A DNA stretch of 64,000 nucleotides, from the NCBI RefSeq assembly GCF_002013915.1, contig NZ_MBTF01000036.1, positions 310,001 through 374,000 on the forward strand, in the 5' to 3' direction. The stretch comes from Mucilaginibacter pedocola (GTDB lineage: Bacteria > Bacteroidota > Bacteroidia > Sphingobacteriales > Sphingobacteriaceae). Under the pieces are notes generated by a model. It ran no database searches and was not told where the DNA came from. It saw only the letters and a program-made list of their open reading frames with translations. The stretch's first letter is position 1; each line of letters opens with the position of its first letter. The translations under genes and the position numbers were made by a program. Shown here one piece after another: positions 1 to 8,699 of the stretch.

Positions 1-1374
1 GGTAGATTTGGCCAGGCCCAGGTTTGTGGCCACATAGTAAGTGGTGTTATCAACCGCCAATCGGTTTATAATAACATTCACCCTATCAAAAGGAAGGCTA
101 TCAATAACGTTTTTGTAAGTAGCACCATCTGCCGAGTAGTACAGGTATTTTTGCCCCTTGTTGGCGAACAGTACACTTTTGCCTGCGCTTACTGCCATAT
201 TCATTTCCGAGAAATTGAAGGGTACGTTAACATCCTGCCAGGTACCGCCGGTTGTTGGTGGCGGAGGGGTAGGCAACACTACAAAATCCCAGGTGAGAGT
301 AGCCCCACCGCGAACACGCAGTGTAAATGCCCCGGTTAATGCCGTTTGCGGTACAATTACCTTCAGTTCAGTTGCGGTAGCCGATATTACAGTACCGGCG
401 AGGCGTACCGGTGTTGCGTTAAAACCGGCTTCATTCTCGGCAATTACGGTGCTGAAGTTGGTGCCCTTAACCGTAACGGTATCGCCAACGTGTGCCTGTT
501 GCGGGGTAATGCTGGTAATGGTTGCCGGCTGCACATAAGTAAATACCGGACCGGTGGTTAAATCGCTGTTTTTTACTTTAAGGGTTATTGCGCCGGTAGT
601 GCCGGTTTGCGGTACATAAGCTACGATGCGGGTAGCAGTTGCCGATTTTAAGGTAGCGGTAGTGCCGTTGAATTTAACATCGTTCTCGGCCAACACAGTG
701 CTGTAGTTAACACCGGTGATAGAAACGGTATCGCCCGATTTGCCCGATGTGGGGCTAATGTTTTCGATGGTAGGCGTGGCGGCAACCGGGGTAGGGTCTT
801 TCACTTCCGATTTTGGCTTGGTTGTAGCAATAAAGTTTACAAAGGTGAACGAACCTGCCGAATTAAACTCGCGGCCAGCTGCATCTTTAAAGTTGATGCT
901 CCATTTTACGGTGATGGTAGTTTCCGTAATTAGAACCTCGATAGTGCCTGAGTAAGCAAAATAGGCGTTGCTGGCGCTGTAGTAGGTAACATAAGATTGA
1001 ACAGGGCTTTGGGTATCGGCATTCAGCCTGATGGTATGCGAGCCCGGGTTTAACGAGGTGCCCGATTTTTTGGTAATGTTGGTGATGCCGTTCTTCAGGT
1101 CGTTGATGAAGAATTTGAGTTTATCGCCATCGGCGTTTAGTGTGGCTGTAGTTTCCAACGCTTTGCTGTCGTCTCCGGCAGAAGAGTAATAGGTAGAAGT
1201 AAGCGCATTGGCATCCAGTTTAATGGCTTTGCCATCAATGGTACCCGTCATACTGCTGGTGGGCGTAACAGGTGTTGGTTCTACCTTCTTGTCTTTTTTA
1301 CAGGAGATAGTGGCCGTAATAAGCAGCAGCATTAATACTACCACTTTAGGGAGGGCTTTTAAGTGTGTTTTCAT
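1..1374 (-). CDS. IPT/TIG-domain lipoprotein, 3' end outside window
   Basis: Reading leftward from the ATG at 1374 there are 458 codons without a stop, so the C-terminus lies beyond the window. The N-terminus is a lipoprotein signal ending in LLITATISC, followed by KKDKK. Residues about 30-190 form a beta-rich region of no known family. Two IPT/TIG immunoglobulin-like domains follow (about 195-285 and 286-372), each with the typical 'ITSITP..AHVGDTVTVKG' opening. The last visible part (SADGATYKNV, NRLAVDNTTYYVATNLGLAKST) resembles one blade of a BNR/sortilin-like beta-propeller. A cell-surface binding role is inferred from this layout; the ligand is unknown. Confidence 0.85.
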   Translation of the reverse strand, partial: MKTHLKALPKVVVLMLLLITATISCKKDKKVEPTPVTPTSSMTGTIDGKAIKLDANALTSTYYSSAGDDSKALETTATLNADGDKLKFFINDLKNGITNITKKSGTSLNPGSHTIRLNADTQSPVQSYVTYYSASNAYFAYSGTIEVLITETTITVKWSINFKDAAGREFNSAGSFTFVNFIATTKPKSEVKDPTPVAATPTIENISPTSGKSGDTVSITGVNYSTVLAENDVKFNGTTATLKSATATRIVAYVPQTGTTGAITLKVKNSDLTTGPVFTYVQPATITSITPQQAHVGDTVTVKGTNFSTVIAENEAGFNATPVRLAGTVISATATELKVIVPQTALTGAFTLRVRGGATLTWDFVVLPTPPPPTTGGTWQDVNVPFNFSEMNMAVSAGKSVLFANKGQKYLYYSADGATYKNVIDSLPFDRVNVIINRLAVDNTTYYVATNLGLAKST

Positions 1375-1477
1375 TACTGTAAACGGGTTTGGTGTTTACA
1401 GGTAAAACTCAGGTTTTAAGTGGTTTGCGTAAATAGCGTGTTTTGGGCATGTTTTTGTACGTGGTAGTACGGATGTG

Positions 1478-2353
1478 TTACTCCAACACCTTCCAACCCT
1501 CTATCTTCCTGTACGGTTTGCTCAGGAAATCGCCTATCACCTGGTTGAACATATCCCTGTAGAAAATAGGTGTTGAATGCCCCGAGTTTGGTAATATCCA
1601 TAGGTACGATTGCGGGATACTTTTGGCAATGGCCAGGGTATGCTCAGCTTTTATCACATCATGGTCGCCGCCTATAACCAGGGTAGGGCAGCTTATTTTG
1701 TGTAGTGCCTCTCGGGTTATGTGCGGCTCGTAGCTGAGCAGGTGTAATAGTTTTAGCTGGTTCTTTATTTCTACCGATGGGTTTTTCATCTTCTTCACGC
1801 TATCGGCGCCAACTATGTTTTGTTTCATTACAAAATCGGCTACGTAATTATCTACCGCAGTGGTATCGGGCCAAAGGTTGGCACCTGTAACAGCAAGCTT
1901 TTTTACTTTATCGGGGTTGCGCATGGCCAGTAATAATCCTTCAATACCGCCATCGCTCCAGCCTATTACGTTAGCGCTTTTTACTTTCAGGTTATCCAGC
2001 AGTCCGTTAAGGTCGTCGGCCATCATCTCATAGCTTAACGAATCGGTGGCATCGGTAGACTTGCCCTGTTTGCGGCTATCTGCCAATATCACCATGTAGT
2101 TTTTAGCGAAATACGGTATCTGGTAACGGAAGTCGCCTATAGAGCCGCCATTGCCGTGGATGATTAACAATGGCTCTCCCTTGCCGTAAACCTCGTAGTA
2201 CATTTTAAAGCCGCGGATATCAGCGTATTTGCCCACGGCTTTATTGTTTCCGTAGATAGTGTTCTTTTTTAATAATGTATCTTTTTGCTGGGCATTGGCG
2301 TTGAAAAAAGTTAAGGCTAATAAAACGGCGAGGATGGCTTTGAAAGGTTTCAT
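1478..2353 (-). CDS. Secreted alpha/beta hydrolase
   Basis: The 291-residue protein has a signal peptide (MKPFKAILAVLLALTFFNANAQ). The ATG at 2353 was chosen because the in-frame ATG at 2398 would put 15 non-signal residues before it. Alpha/beta-hydrolase landmarks are all present: the oxyanion-hole segment HGNGGS, the nucleophile elbow GWSDGG, the acid in GGDHDV, and the histidine in NSGHSTP. A family this broad gives no substrate; esterase or peptidase activity in the periplasm is likely. A TAnnTTTA-like box (minus strand, 2374-2381) lies about 20 bases upstream of the start. Confidence 0.9.
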   Translation of the reverse strand: MKPFKAILAVLLALTFFNANAQQKDTLLKKNTIYGNNKAVGKYADIRGFKMYYEVYGKGEPLLIIHGNGGSIGDFRYQIPYFAKNYMVILADSRKQGKSTDATDSLSYEMMADDLNGLLDNLKVKSANVIGWSDGGIEGLLLAMRNPDKVKKLAVTGANLWPDTTAVDNYVADFVMKQNIVGADSVKKMKNPSVEIKNQLKLLHLLSYEPHITREALHKISCPTLVIGGDHDVIKAEHTLAIAKSIPQSYLWILPNSGHSTPIFYRDMFNQVIGDFLSKPYRKIEGWKVLE

Positions 2354-2583
2354 ATTGGCAAGGTGTTGATATTTAAAGGTATAAAATAAATTGAGCATAT
2401 TTAGCTAAAATCGTTGTAGTTATCGCCTAAATACGAGTGTTTTTGAACAATAGCTGGTTAGGTATTCAAATTTAGCTCCTTTGAAGAATTGCTAATTTAC
2501 CCCTAAAAAACCTATTGATTTTAAGCATTTTAAAGCTTGGGTTCAATCTAAAATTACCATAATTTTAAATTTGCAAAAAGGTG

Positions 2584-2614
2584 TTGTTTTTGAATAATAA
2601 TAAACTTACCTTTG
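2584..2614 (+). promoter_or_regulatory. Bacteroidota-type promoter of the helicase gene
   Basis: TTG (2584-2586), 20 bases, then TACCTTTG (2607-2614) matches the Bacteroidota sigma consensus TTG-N17-23-TAnnTTTG. Transcription should begin near 2620, about 35 bases before the start codon. Confidence 0.75.
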
Positions 2615-2620
2615 CAGCCG

Positions 2621-2640
2621 ATTTGGCGATGTAGCCAAAT
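2621..2640 (+). promoter_or_regulatory. 5'-terminal stem-loop in helicase leader
   Basis: ATTTGGC and GCCAAAT form a perfect 7-bp inverted repeat around GATGTA, starting at about the predicted transcription start and ending 15 bases before the ATG. A stem at the very 5' end of an mRNA commonly protects it from decay; a temperature-sensitive role is possible for a cold-shock helicase but is only inference. Confidence 0.5.
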
Positions 2641-2655
2641 ACGTTATTTAAATTC

Positions 2656-4497
2656 ATGAACCCATTTATCAATCTGGGAATCCGTCATGATATTGTTAAT
2701 GCCATCTCTGAGTTAGGATTTGAAAATCCTACGCCAATCCAGGAACAGTCGATTCCGGTTTTGTTAACAGGCAGCAACGATTTTGTCGGATTAGCCCAAA
2801 CAGGGACCGGTAAAACAGCTGCTTTTGGACTGCCGCTATTAGAACTGCTCGATTTCGAAGAAAATCATCCGCAAGCGCTTGTTTTATGCCCAACTCGTGA
2901 ACTTTGTTTACAAATCACGAACGACATTAAGAACTACGCCAAAAAAATGAACAACGTTAATGTTGTTGCCGTTTATGGCGGTGCAAGCATACAAGACCAG
3001 TTACGCCAAATTAAACGCGGCGTACAGGTTGTGGTGGCCACGCCTGGCCGTATGCTGGACATTATTAACCGTAAAGCCATCGATTTTTCGCAGGTTAAGT
3101 ACGTAGTATTGGATGAGGCCGATGAAATGCTCAATATGGGCTTCCAGGAAGACATCGACGATATTTTATCTACCACACCCGACGAGAAAAAGACCTGGCT
3201 GTTTTCGGCCACTATGCCTGCAGAGGTAAGAAGGATCGCTAAAAAATACATGGATAACCCTTTTGAGTTAACCATGGGCGAAAAAAATACCGGCAACGCC
3301 AATATCGAGCACGAATACTATGTAGTGCGTGCCCGCGAAAAATACGCTGCCTTTAAACGTATTGTTGACAATAACCCCGAGATATTCGGTATAGTATTTT
3401 GCCGTACCAAAATTGAGACCCAGGAAATTGCTGAGGCCTTAATTAAAGATGGTTATAATGCCGACTCGTTACACGGCGACCTTTCTCAGCAACAGCGCGA
3501 TAAGGTAATGAAACGCTACCGCGAACGCAGCCTGCAATTGCTTATTGCGACTGACGTGGCTGCCCGTGGTATCGACGTGAACGACGTTACCCACGTTATT
3601 AACTATAGCCTGCCCGATGAGGTAGAGAACTACACCCACCGTAGCGGCCGTACCGCACGTGCCGGTAAAACAGGTGTATCTATCTCTATAGTGAACAGCA
3701 AAGAGCTGGGCAAAATACGCCAGATAGAGCGTGTGATAGGCAAAAAATTTGTTAAAGCCGATATACCAACAGGCTTTGATGTTTGCGAGAAACAATTGTT
3801 TGCCCTGGTACACAAGGTACACAATGTAACCGTGAACGAGCAGCAGATAGAGCAATACATCCCGCGTATTATGGATGAGTTTGCCGAGCTGAGCAAAGAA
3901 GAAGTTATAAAACGTTTTGCATCACTGGAGTTTAACCGCTTCCTTGATTATTATAAAAACGCACCGGACCTTAACGCACCTGCTGATGATTTCCGCAGGG
4001 ATGGCGAAAGGGGCGAACGCGGCATGCGCGATGGCAACAGAGGCGGCAGCGAGTACACACGCTTGTTTATTAACTTAGGCAGTGTGGACGACTTTACCCG
4101 CGGTGACCTGTTAGGTTACATTTGCAACAACGCTAAAATTAGCGGTCGCACCGTAGGTAAGATCGACGTTAAAGGTGTTTACTCTTTCTTTGAAGTGAAC
4201 AAAGGCGACGTTGATATGGTGATGAACAACTTTAAAAGCGTTGAGTTCAAAGGCCGCGAAGTTAGGATAGAAATATCGGGCGAAGGCACAAGCAGCCCAC
4301 GCAGCGGCGGCGACAGGCGCGAAGGTGGTTACCAAAGGCGCGAAGGCGGCTTTAACCGCGAAAGAAGCTACGGTGGTGGCGAACGCCGCGAAGGTGGTTT
4401 TAACAGAGACAGGAATAAAGGCGCCGGTGGCGGTGGTTTCCGCGATTTCTCTGGTAAACCCCGCGAAGAACGCCCGGAACGCCGCAGAAGATTTTAA
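2656..4497 (+). CDS. deaD: DEAD-box RNA helicase, DeaD/CsdA type
   Basis: This ATP-dependent RNA helicase (613 aa) remodels structured RNA in ribosome assembly and at low temperature. Motifs in order: Q motif (GFENPTPIQE), Walker A AQTGTGKT (47-54), PTRELC, TPGR, DEAD (153-156), SAT, RGID and HRSGRTARAG. Residues about 467-540 form a DbpA/CsdA-type RNA-binding domain. The tail (about 541-613) is Arg/Gly-rich with repeated RREGG units, typical of an unstructured RNA-contacting tail. It is monocistronic: its own promoter lies upstream and two hairpin terminators follow. The RNA-binding domain supports DeaD/CsdA over RhlE; the exact name is by homology. Confidence 0.95.
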   Translation: MNPFINLGIRHDIVNAISELGFENPTPIQEQSIPVLLTGSNDFVGLAQTGTGKTAAFGLPLLELLDFEENHPQALVLCPTRELCLQITNDIKNYAKKMNNVNVVAVYGGASIQDQLRQIKRGVQVVVATPGRMLDIINRKAIDFSQVKYVVLDEADEMLNMGFQEDIDDILSTTPDEKKTWLFSATMPAEVRRIAKKYMDNPFELTMGEKNTGNANIEHEYYVVRAREKYAAFKRIVDNNPEIFGIVFCRTKIETQEIAEALIKDGYNADSLHGDLSQQQRDKVMKRYRERSLQLLIATDVAARGIDVNDVTHVINYSLPDEVENYTHRSGRTARAGKTGVSISIVNSKELGKIRQIERVIGKKFVKADIPTGFDVCEKQLFALVHKVHNVTVNEQQIEQYIPRIMDEFAELSKEEVIKRFASLEFNRFLDYYKNAPDLNAPADDFRRDGERGERGMRDGNRGGSEYTRLFINLGSVDDFTRGDLLGYICNNAKISGRTVGKIDVKGVYSFFEVNKGDVDMVMNNFKSVEFKGREVRIEISGEGTSSPRSGGDRREGGYQRREGGFNRERSYGGGERREGGFNRDRNKGAGGGGFRDFSGKPREERPERRRRF

Positions 4498-4521
4498 GAT
4501 CAGTTTTTAGTTTTCATAAGA

Positions 4522-4559
4522 GCTTTTGGGGGGTAGTTTACCCAAAAGCATAGTTTTAG
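4522..4559 (+). terminator. Hairpin terminator after helicase gene
   Basis: GCTTTTGGG (4522-4530) pairs perfectly with CCCAAAAGC (4541-4549), followed by a T-rich stretch. Confidence 0.7.
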
Positions 4560-4578
4560 TTTAGTTTTGTTTACAAAG

Positions 4579-4614
4579 CCTCTCGTTTGCACTGCATACG
4601 GGAGGTTTTTGTTT
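4579..4614 (+). terminator. Second rho-independent terminator
   Basis: CCTCTCGT (4579-4586) pairs with ACGGGAGG (4598-4605) with one G-T pair, followed by TTTTTGTTT. It backs up the hairpin just upstream. Confidence 0.8.
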
Positions 4615-4721
4615 AAGAACGTTTTGTTACTTAGTATATCTATCAGGTATTGCACTTGTGAAACATAGTAAGTAAATTTATCGTTTATAGAGCATAGGTA
4701 TTTAAATAAAGATCACCCAAT

Positions 4722-4877
4722 ATGGAAGAAAACAAAAAGCAAACGCCAAAAGGAGGTTCTGCATTTTTACAAAAGGTGATGCAGGACAAAAAGGATGTGC
4801 AAGAGGCTTTGAAAAACAAAAAGCCGTTGAGCGACCTTGCTAAAGAGAAGGGTATTAATTTTGCAAAACCTTTATGA
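4722..4877 (+). CDS. Small Lys-rich protein upstream of DUF6169-like gene
   Basis: A 51-codon frame from ATG 4722 to TGA 4875-4877 encodes a hydrophilic, highly basic peptide (begins MEENKKQTPKGG, ends GINFAKPL) predicted to be helical. No family is recognised. Its end overlaps the next gene, whose likely TTG start at 4861 lies inside it in another frame, so the two are probably translated in a coupled way. The pairing recalls small two-gene modules such as toxin-antitoxin pairs, but no toxin fold is recognised, so that is only a possibility. Confidence 0.6.
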   Translation: MEENKKQTPKGGSAFLQKVMQDKKDVQEALKNKKPLSDLAKEKGINFAKPL

Positions 4878-5316
4878 GGTAATACCGTCTGAAGACGGCC
4901 TCGCCTACACCTTTACTACACGATATAACATTACATATCAATTAGCGTTGATCAGCTATCAATTAGGCGAGATCAACGCTTTTTCTTTGTCGTTATACCC
5001 CGATACAGAACCAAGCCATGTAGATCATTGGATAAAGAATACAGTTATTAAAGTTATTGGCGATATCCTCGAAAAGGATTCGAACGTGATTTTCTACATC
5101 TGTGATTCGGAAGATAATCGGCATGACAAACGCCATTTGGTTTTTGAATACTGGTATCAAAAATCAGCGGAAGTTTACGCTTATGTGAGCAAATTCAATT
5201 ATGCTGCTGTATCTGAAAATGGTTATCCAATTAATGCTTCGGTGTTATATAATAATCAAAATCCGTTAGGTGATTTGATCATAGAAAGCTTTAAGTCGGA
5301 ATTGGACAACTTTTAA
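4861..5316 (+). CDS. DUF6169-like protein
   Basis: The 151-residue soluble protein resembles the Bacteroidota DUF6169 family: an opening NLYEVIPSEDGLAYTFTTR strand pair, a central helix WIKNTVIKVIGDILEK, then VIFYICDSEDNRHDKRHLVF and a C-terminal NPLGDLIIESF. The function of the family is unknown. No ATG lies near the N-terminus. TTG at 4861 is preferred because it places the conserved start right behind the upstream small gene; TTG at 4837 is the alternative and would lengthen the overlap. The family assignment is from memory of its sequence pattern. Confidence 0.75.
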   Translation: MQNLYEVIPSEDGLAYTFTTRYNITYQLALISYQLGEINAFSLSLYPDTEPSHVDHWIKNTVIKVIGDILEKDSNVIFYICDSEDNRHDKRHLVFEYWYQKSAEVYAYVSKFNYAAVSENGYPINASVLYNNQNPLGDLIIESFKSELDNF

Positions 5317-5333
5317 TTGATAACTGTTTTTGT

Positions 5334-5657
5334 TTAACGGCTAAACTCAACCGCTGCAGTATCATCCGGGAACACCAAATTCAGCTGTTTCTCGTCCAGT
5401 TTTTTTATCACAAATTTGGTGTAGGGCAGGTTTCCTTCAAAGGACGTGAAAATGGTATCGCCTTTTATGAAGTAATCTTCGGGCTGGTTATCCATGGTAA
5501 ATTGCTTGGCGGTTATTTTTAGCTCGGTGCCATCTTTGGCTTTCCAATTGCCTTGCAGCTGTTTGTTTTCTTCGGTTTTAGTACCGTTGCCACATGCGGC
5601 CGTTAATAAAATTAATGCGCTGCCGATGTATATGAGGGTAGGGGTAATTGTTTTCAT
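5334..5657 (-). CDS. Small lipoprotein, lipocalin-like fold possible
   Basis: From ATG 5657 the protein is 107 aa with a lipobox (LILLTAAC). The mature part starts with a Lys/Glu/Asn linker, then GNWKAKDGTELKIT and further short beta strands, a pattern seen in small META/lipocalin-like lipoproteins that sit in the outer membrane. No specific function is recognised. The in-frame ATG at 5675 adds six residues before the signal peptide and is less likely. It lies immediately downstream of a terminator and is probably transcribed on its own. Confidence 0.75.
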   Translation of the reverse strand: MKTITPTLIYIGSALILLTAACGNGTKTEENKQLQGNWKAKDGTELKITAKQFTMDNQPEDYFIKGDTIFTSFEGNLPYTKFVIKKLDEKQLNLVFPDDTAAVEFSR

Positions 5658-5673
5658 AGTGGTGATAAGGTAC

Positions 5674-5703
5674 AAAAAAAGCGCCTGCTTTGCAACAGGC
5701 GCT
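5674..5703 (-). terminator. Rho-independent terminator
   Basis: On the minus strand AGCGCCTG and CAGGCGCT form a perfect 8-bp stem with an 8-base loop, followed by seven T. It ends the gene at 5718-6056. Confidence 0.85.
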
Positions 5704-5717
5704 TCGTGATATTTGCG

Positions 5718-6056
5718 TTATGGTTTTGCAACCAATGCCGATTCTTTCACATAAATATGGCGGCCTTTGCCATCTACGTAATAGTAATACGAGTTTTTAT
5801 CAATGTAAATGGTTTGCCCCTGCGGGCCTACCTTGCTATCGTATTTTTTATCCGCCACGGCGGATGCGCCTTTTGAAGCTATTTCGGCTGTTTTGTTGCC
5901 TACTTTGCTGGCTGTCTTTTTGGTAGCCGCCCAGCCTTTTTTAGCAGTGGTGCCTACTTTCTGTGCAACAGTAGTGTCCTTATGGCTTTGTGCAAATGTG
6001 TTAGCTGAGGCAAACATGGCTGCCGCGAACATTGCTGTACTGAATAACTTTTTCAT
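5718..6056 (-). CDS. Small secreted Ala/Lys-rich protein
   Basis: This 112-residue protein has a clear signal peptide (MKKLFSTAMFAAAMFASANTFAQ). Next comes an Ala/Lys/Thr-rich helical stretch (about 30-70) with repeated KK-A-K spacing, like LEA or surface-associated helices. A Tyr-rich C-terminal hairpin (KVGPQGQTIYIDKNSYYYYV, then GKGRHIYV) resembles the small basic adaptor repeat known from viral proteins. No function is known. It is a stand-alone gene with its own terminator. Predicted location is periplasm or cell surface. Confidence 0.75.
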   Translation of the reverse strand: MKKLFSTAMFAAAMFASANTFAQSHKDTTVAQKVGTTAKKGWAATKKTASKVGNKTAEIASKGASAVADKKYDSKVGPQGQTIYIDKNSYYYYVDGKGRHIYVKESALVAKP

Positions 6057-6064
6057 GGTAGTTT

Positions 6065-6099
6065 AAAATTGTGTTAACTGTATAGGTTAACTCAATTTT
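6065..6099 (-). terminator. AT-rich hairpin over the gpsA stop codon
   Basis: AAAATTGTGTTAAC and GTTAACTCAATTTT pair with one mismatch, and the gpsA stop codon lies in the stem. It could end gpsA transcription (T-run follows on the minus strand) or act as an operator for the gene starting at 6056. GC content is too low to be certain. Confidence 0.4.
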
Positions 6100-7094
6100 T
6101 CTGCCAGTTTGCGCATTTCTATAGTTGGCGATGCTTTTTTATATAAAATAGCGTAAACAGCCTCGCATATAGGCATTTCTACCTTGTGCTGCAGGTTTAC
6201 CTGGTGTAGGCAATTTACTGCATAGTAGCCTTCGGCAATCATGTTCATTTCTAACTGTGCCGAGGTTACGGTATAGCCTTTACCTATCATGTTGCCAAAA
6301 GTGCGGTTACGGCTAAACTGCGAGTAGGCAGTAACCAGCAAATCGCCCAGATAGGCCGATTCTTTTATATCACGGTCGATAGGGTGCACCTCGTCTACAA
6401 AGCGCTCCAGCTCGCGGATGGCGTTGGAGATGAGTACCGACTGGAAGTTATCTCCGTAACCCACGCCATGGCATATACCGCTGGCAATGGCGTAAACGTT
6501 CTTGAGTACAGCGCCCCATTCTGTGCCATATATATCGTCGGAGACAATGGTTTTGATGTAGCGGGTATTCAGCATGCCGGCAAACTCGGTTGCCAGTTCT
6601 ACGTCCTGCGAGGCAATGGTGAGGTACGATAGTTTTTCCAGTGCAACCTCTTCGGCATGGCAGGGACCGCTTATCACCATAAAATCATCAAATGATACAT
6701 TATACTTATGGTGCATAAATTCGCCAATGATCTGGTTCTCATCGGGCACTATACCTTTTACGGCCGATACTATCTTTTTGCCTTTAAAGTCTTCAGGTGT
6801 GATCCCGGCCAACGCTTCTTTTAAAAAGGCGGCGGGTACGTTCAAAAGAATGCAGTCTGCAGCTTCTATCAGCGGTTTCAGGTCTGAGGAGATATTTGCA
6901 GCCGGTACTTTTATTTCTACCGAACTAAGATAGTTGGGGTTATGGCGGAATTTGCTGATATGTTCTACCGCCTGCCCGTTACGCATCCACCAAAAAATTT
7001 CTTTTTCGGCGGCGTTATCGGTCAGCATTTTAATATTGGCTGTGGCCCAGCTGCCACCGCCAACTACGGTAATTTTATTGATGTGCTTAAGCAT
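6087..7094 (-). CDS. gpsA: Glycerol-3-phosphate dehydrogenase [NAD(P)+]
   Basis: GpsA reduces dihydroxyacetone phosphate to sn-glycerol-3-phosphate, the backbone for membrane phospholipids, in the cytoplasm. The protein (335 aa, normal size) begins with a Rossmann nucleotide-binding loop (KITVVGGGSWATA). It carries the family signatures VSAVKGI, ISGPCHAEE, the catalytic-lysine segment WGAVLKNVYAIA, and the substrate-binding RNRTFG. ATG 7094 was chosen because nine residues upstream of it (from 7121) are not part of the fold. It stands alone between two terminators. Confidence 0.96.
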   Translation of the reverse strand: MLKHINKITVVGGGSWATANIKMLTDNAAEKEIFWWMRNGQAVEHISKFRHNPNYLSSVEIKVPAANISSDLKPLIEAADCILLNVPAAFLKEALAGITPEDFKGKKIVSAVKGIVPDENQIIGEFMHHKYNVSFDDFMVISGPCHAEEVALEKLSYLTIASQDVELATEFAGMLNTRYIKTIVSDDIYGTEWGAVLKNVYAIASGICHGVGYGDNFQSVLISNAIRELERFVDEVHPIDRDIKESAYLGDLLVTAYSQFSRNRTFGNMIGKGYTVTSAQLEMNMIAEGYYAVNCLHQVNLQHKVEMPICEAVYAILYKKASPTIEMRKLAEKLS

Positions 7095-7179
7095 TAAGGA
7101 TATAATGTACTGCAGGGGCAAATGGTTTTCCCTAACGGTACAAAGTAATGGATTTTTAGGGAAAGTGTGAAGTGGGGAG

Positions 7180-7323
7180 TTTAAAGTCGCAAGTCAGAAG
7201 TCTTAAGTCCGGGGTGGGAGTTAGATATAATTAAAAAGCCGCATTCGGGGTATCGATTCCCAAATGCAGCTCTTAACTTGTGCAATTCTTCCGTCTTCAG
7301 ACTGCGGACTTCCGACTCTTAAA
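7180..7323. repeat. Intergenic inverted repeat, word AAGTC/GACTT
   Basis: The left arm (7180-7211) is built from variants of AAGTC spaced 7-9 bases; the right arm (7286-7323) holds the complementary GACTT words (TTCAGACTGCGGACTTCCGACT). The arms enclose the terminator at 7231-7271 and abut the stop codon of the adaptor gene. A second copy lies at 58839-58933. Confidence 0.75.
7231..7271 (-). terminator. Terminator of the tolC-adaptor operon
   Basis: On the minus strand AGCTGCATTTGGG and CCCCGAATGCGGCT pair with a few mismatches and are followed by TTTTTAATT. Confidence 0.7.
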
Positions 7324-8667
7324 TTAATTCTTCTTCTCGCCGGTAAACAGTTTCGCTTTGTCAACTTTCTCTACTACTTGCCCGTCTTTCAGGTCTTTAG
7401 AAATAGCTGCGAATGGTGCCGATACCACCTCCTCGCCGACTTTAAGGCCGCTGAGTACTTGTATGTAGGTATCATCCTGTATGCCGGTTTTAACTTGTAC
7501 TTGTTTCACCTTATTGGCTTTATCCAACACAAAAACATATTCTTTTGCTTGTGGCGTGCTGGCTGTGCGTTTTGCTTCTTCGTCGGTTCCGTTGTCGTCT
7601 TTTTTAACTTCTTTTTTCTCCTCGCGGGTAGTAACCGATTGGATAGGTACCGATAGTGCTTTTACGTGGTTGGTGTTGATGTCAACCGTAGCTGTTAAAC
7701 CCGGACGGAAAGGCGAGTGGTTAGCGGCATCTTTCTTCAACAGGTCCAGGTACGATTGGGCAGTTATCCTTACTTTAACAGTAAAGTTGGTTACCTGGTC
7801 GGCATTAGTACCTACCACATTGGCCGAGCTGCCTATCTCTATCACCTGGCCTTCAAATTTTTTACCAAGGAAAGCGTCGATCTCTATTTGTGCAGGGTTA
7901 CCAATACCAATACGGTTAATGTCGTTCTCGTTCACATCCACGTTCACATCCATTTTGCTGAGGTCGGATATAGTCATGATCTCGGTACCCGCAAACTGTT
8001 GGGTACCCAGTACGCGCTCGCCTATCTCTATAGATAGTTTTGATACCACGCCATCTACCGGTGCATAAATAGTGGTTTTGGCAAGGTTATCCTGCGCTTC
8101 TTTTACCGATGCCGAAGATTGTGCCAGCCCATACTCCGAACCGATAACGTTTTGCTTGGCAGCTTCTAACGAAGCTTTGGCACCTTCGTAGTTGGCTTTG
8201 GCCTGCTCAAACTCTGCGGTGGTCAATACTTTGTTTTTGTAGAGTTCCTGGCTGCGTTTGTATATGGATGCCTGGTTGGCAAATGTGGCTTCAGATTGTT
8301 TCAGCATCTGTGCCGAATTGCCTACGCTGGCTTTTTGCGAATTGTATGATGCCACGGCACGCTCGTAACCCGATTTCAAAATGTCCGGGCGGATCTTACA
8401 AAGCAATTGGCCTTTTTTCACCACGTCGCCTTCTTTTATTGGTAGCTCAACCACCTCGCCGCTTACTTCGGGGCTTATTTTTACCTCAATATGCGGTTTA
8501 ATTTTACCACTGGCAGATACGGTTTCGTTAATGTCGCGCTCGGCGGCTTTTTCTATAGCTACCTGCGTAAGTTGCGGCTTGCCAATAACGCCGGCAAATT
8601 TTAGTACTACAATAAGTACTATTACCGCGCCTAAGCCAATGAGGACATATTTAGTAGACTTTCCCAT
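7324..8667 (-). CDS. Periplasmic adaptor (membrane fusion protein) of an efflux pump
   Basis: This 447-residue protein of the HlyD/AcrA/MacA family joins an inner-membrane pump to a TolC channel. An N-terminal anchor helix (about 6-27) is followed by the first half of the lipoyl-like domain (ISPEVSGEVVELPIKEGDVVKKGQLL). A long alpha-helical hairpin (about 105-200) comes next, then the second lipoyl half (IYAPVDGVVSKLSIEIGERV) and beta-barrel domains. A charged insert (about residues 358-378, EEKKEVKKDDNGTDEEAKR) interrupts the barrel region. It lies 32 bases downstream of tolC in the same operon. MacA-like members work with ABC permeases, but no permease follows here. Confidence 0.93.
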   Translation of the reverse strand: MGKSTKYVLIGLGAVIVLIVVLKFAGVIGKPQLTQVAIEKAAERDINETVSASGKIKPHIEVKISPEVSGEVVELPIKEGDVVKKGQLLCKIRPDILKSGYERAVASYNSQKASVGNSAQMLKQSEATFANQASIYKRSQELYKNKVLTTAEFEQAKANYEGAKASLEAAKQNVIGSEYGLAQSSASVKEAQDNLAKTTIYAPVDGVVSKLSIEIGERVLGTQQFAGTEIMTISDLSKMDVNVDVNENDINRIGIGNPAQIEIDAFLGKKFEGQVIEIGSSANVVGTNADQVTNFTVKVRITAQSYLDLLKKDAANHSPFRPGLTATVDINTNHVKALSVPIQSVTTREEKKEVKKDDNGTDEEAKRTASTPQAKEYVFVLDKANKVKQVQVKTGIQDDTYIQVLSGLKVGEEVVSAPFAAISKDLKDGQVVEKVDKAKLFTGEKKN

Positions 8668-8699
8668 GATATTTTTTTCAGGAGTTTATTATTTAAAGT

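Noticed and set aside
158..538. Plus-strand 126-codon frame at the window start
   Set aside because: The opposite strand codes a continuous IPT/TIG lipoprotein across this region.
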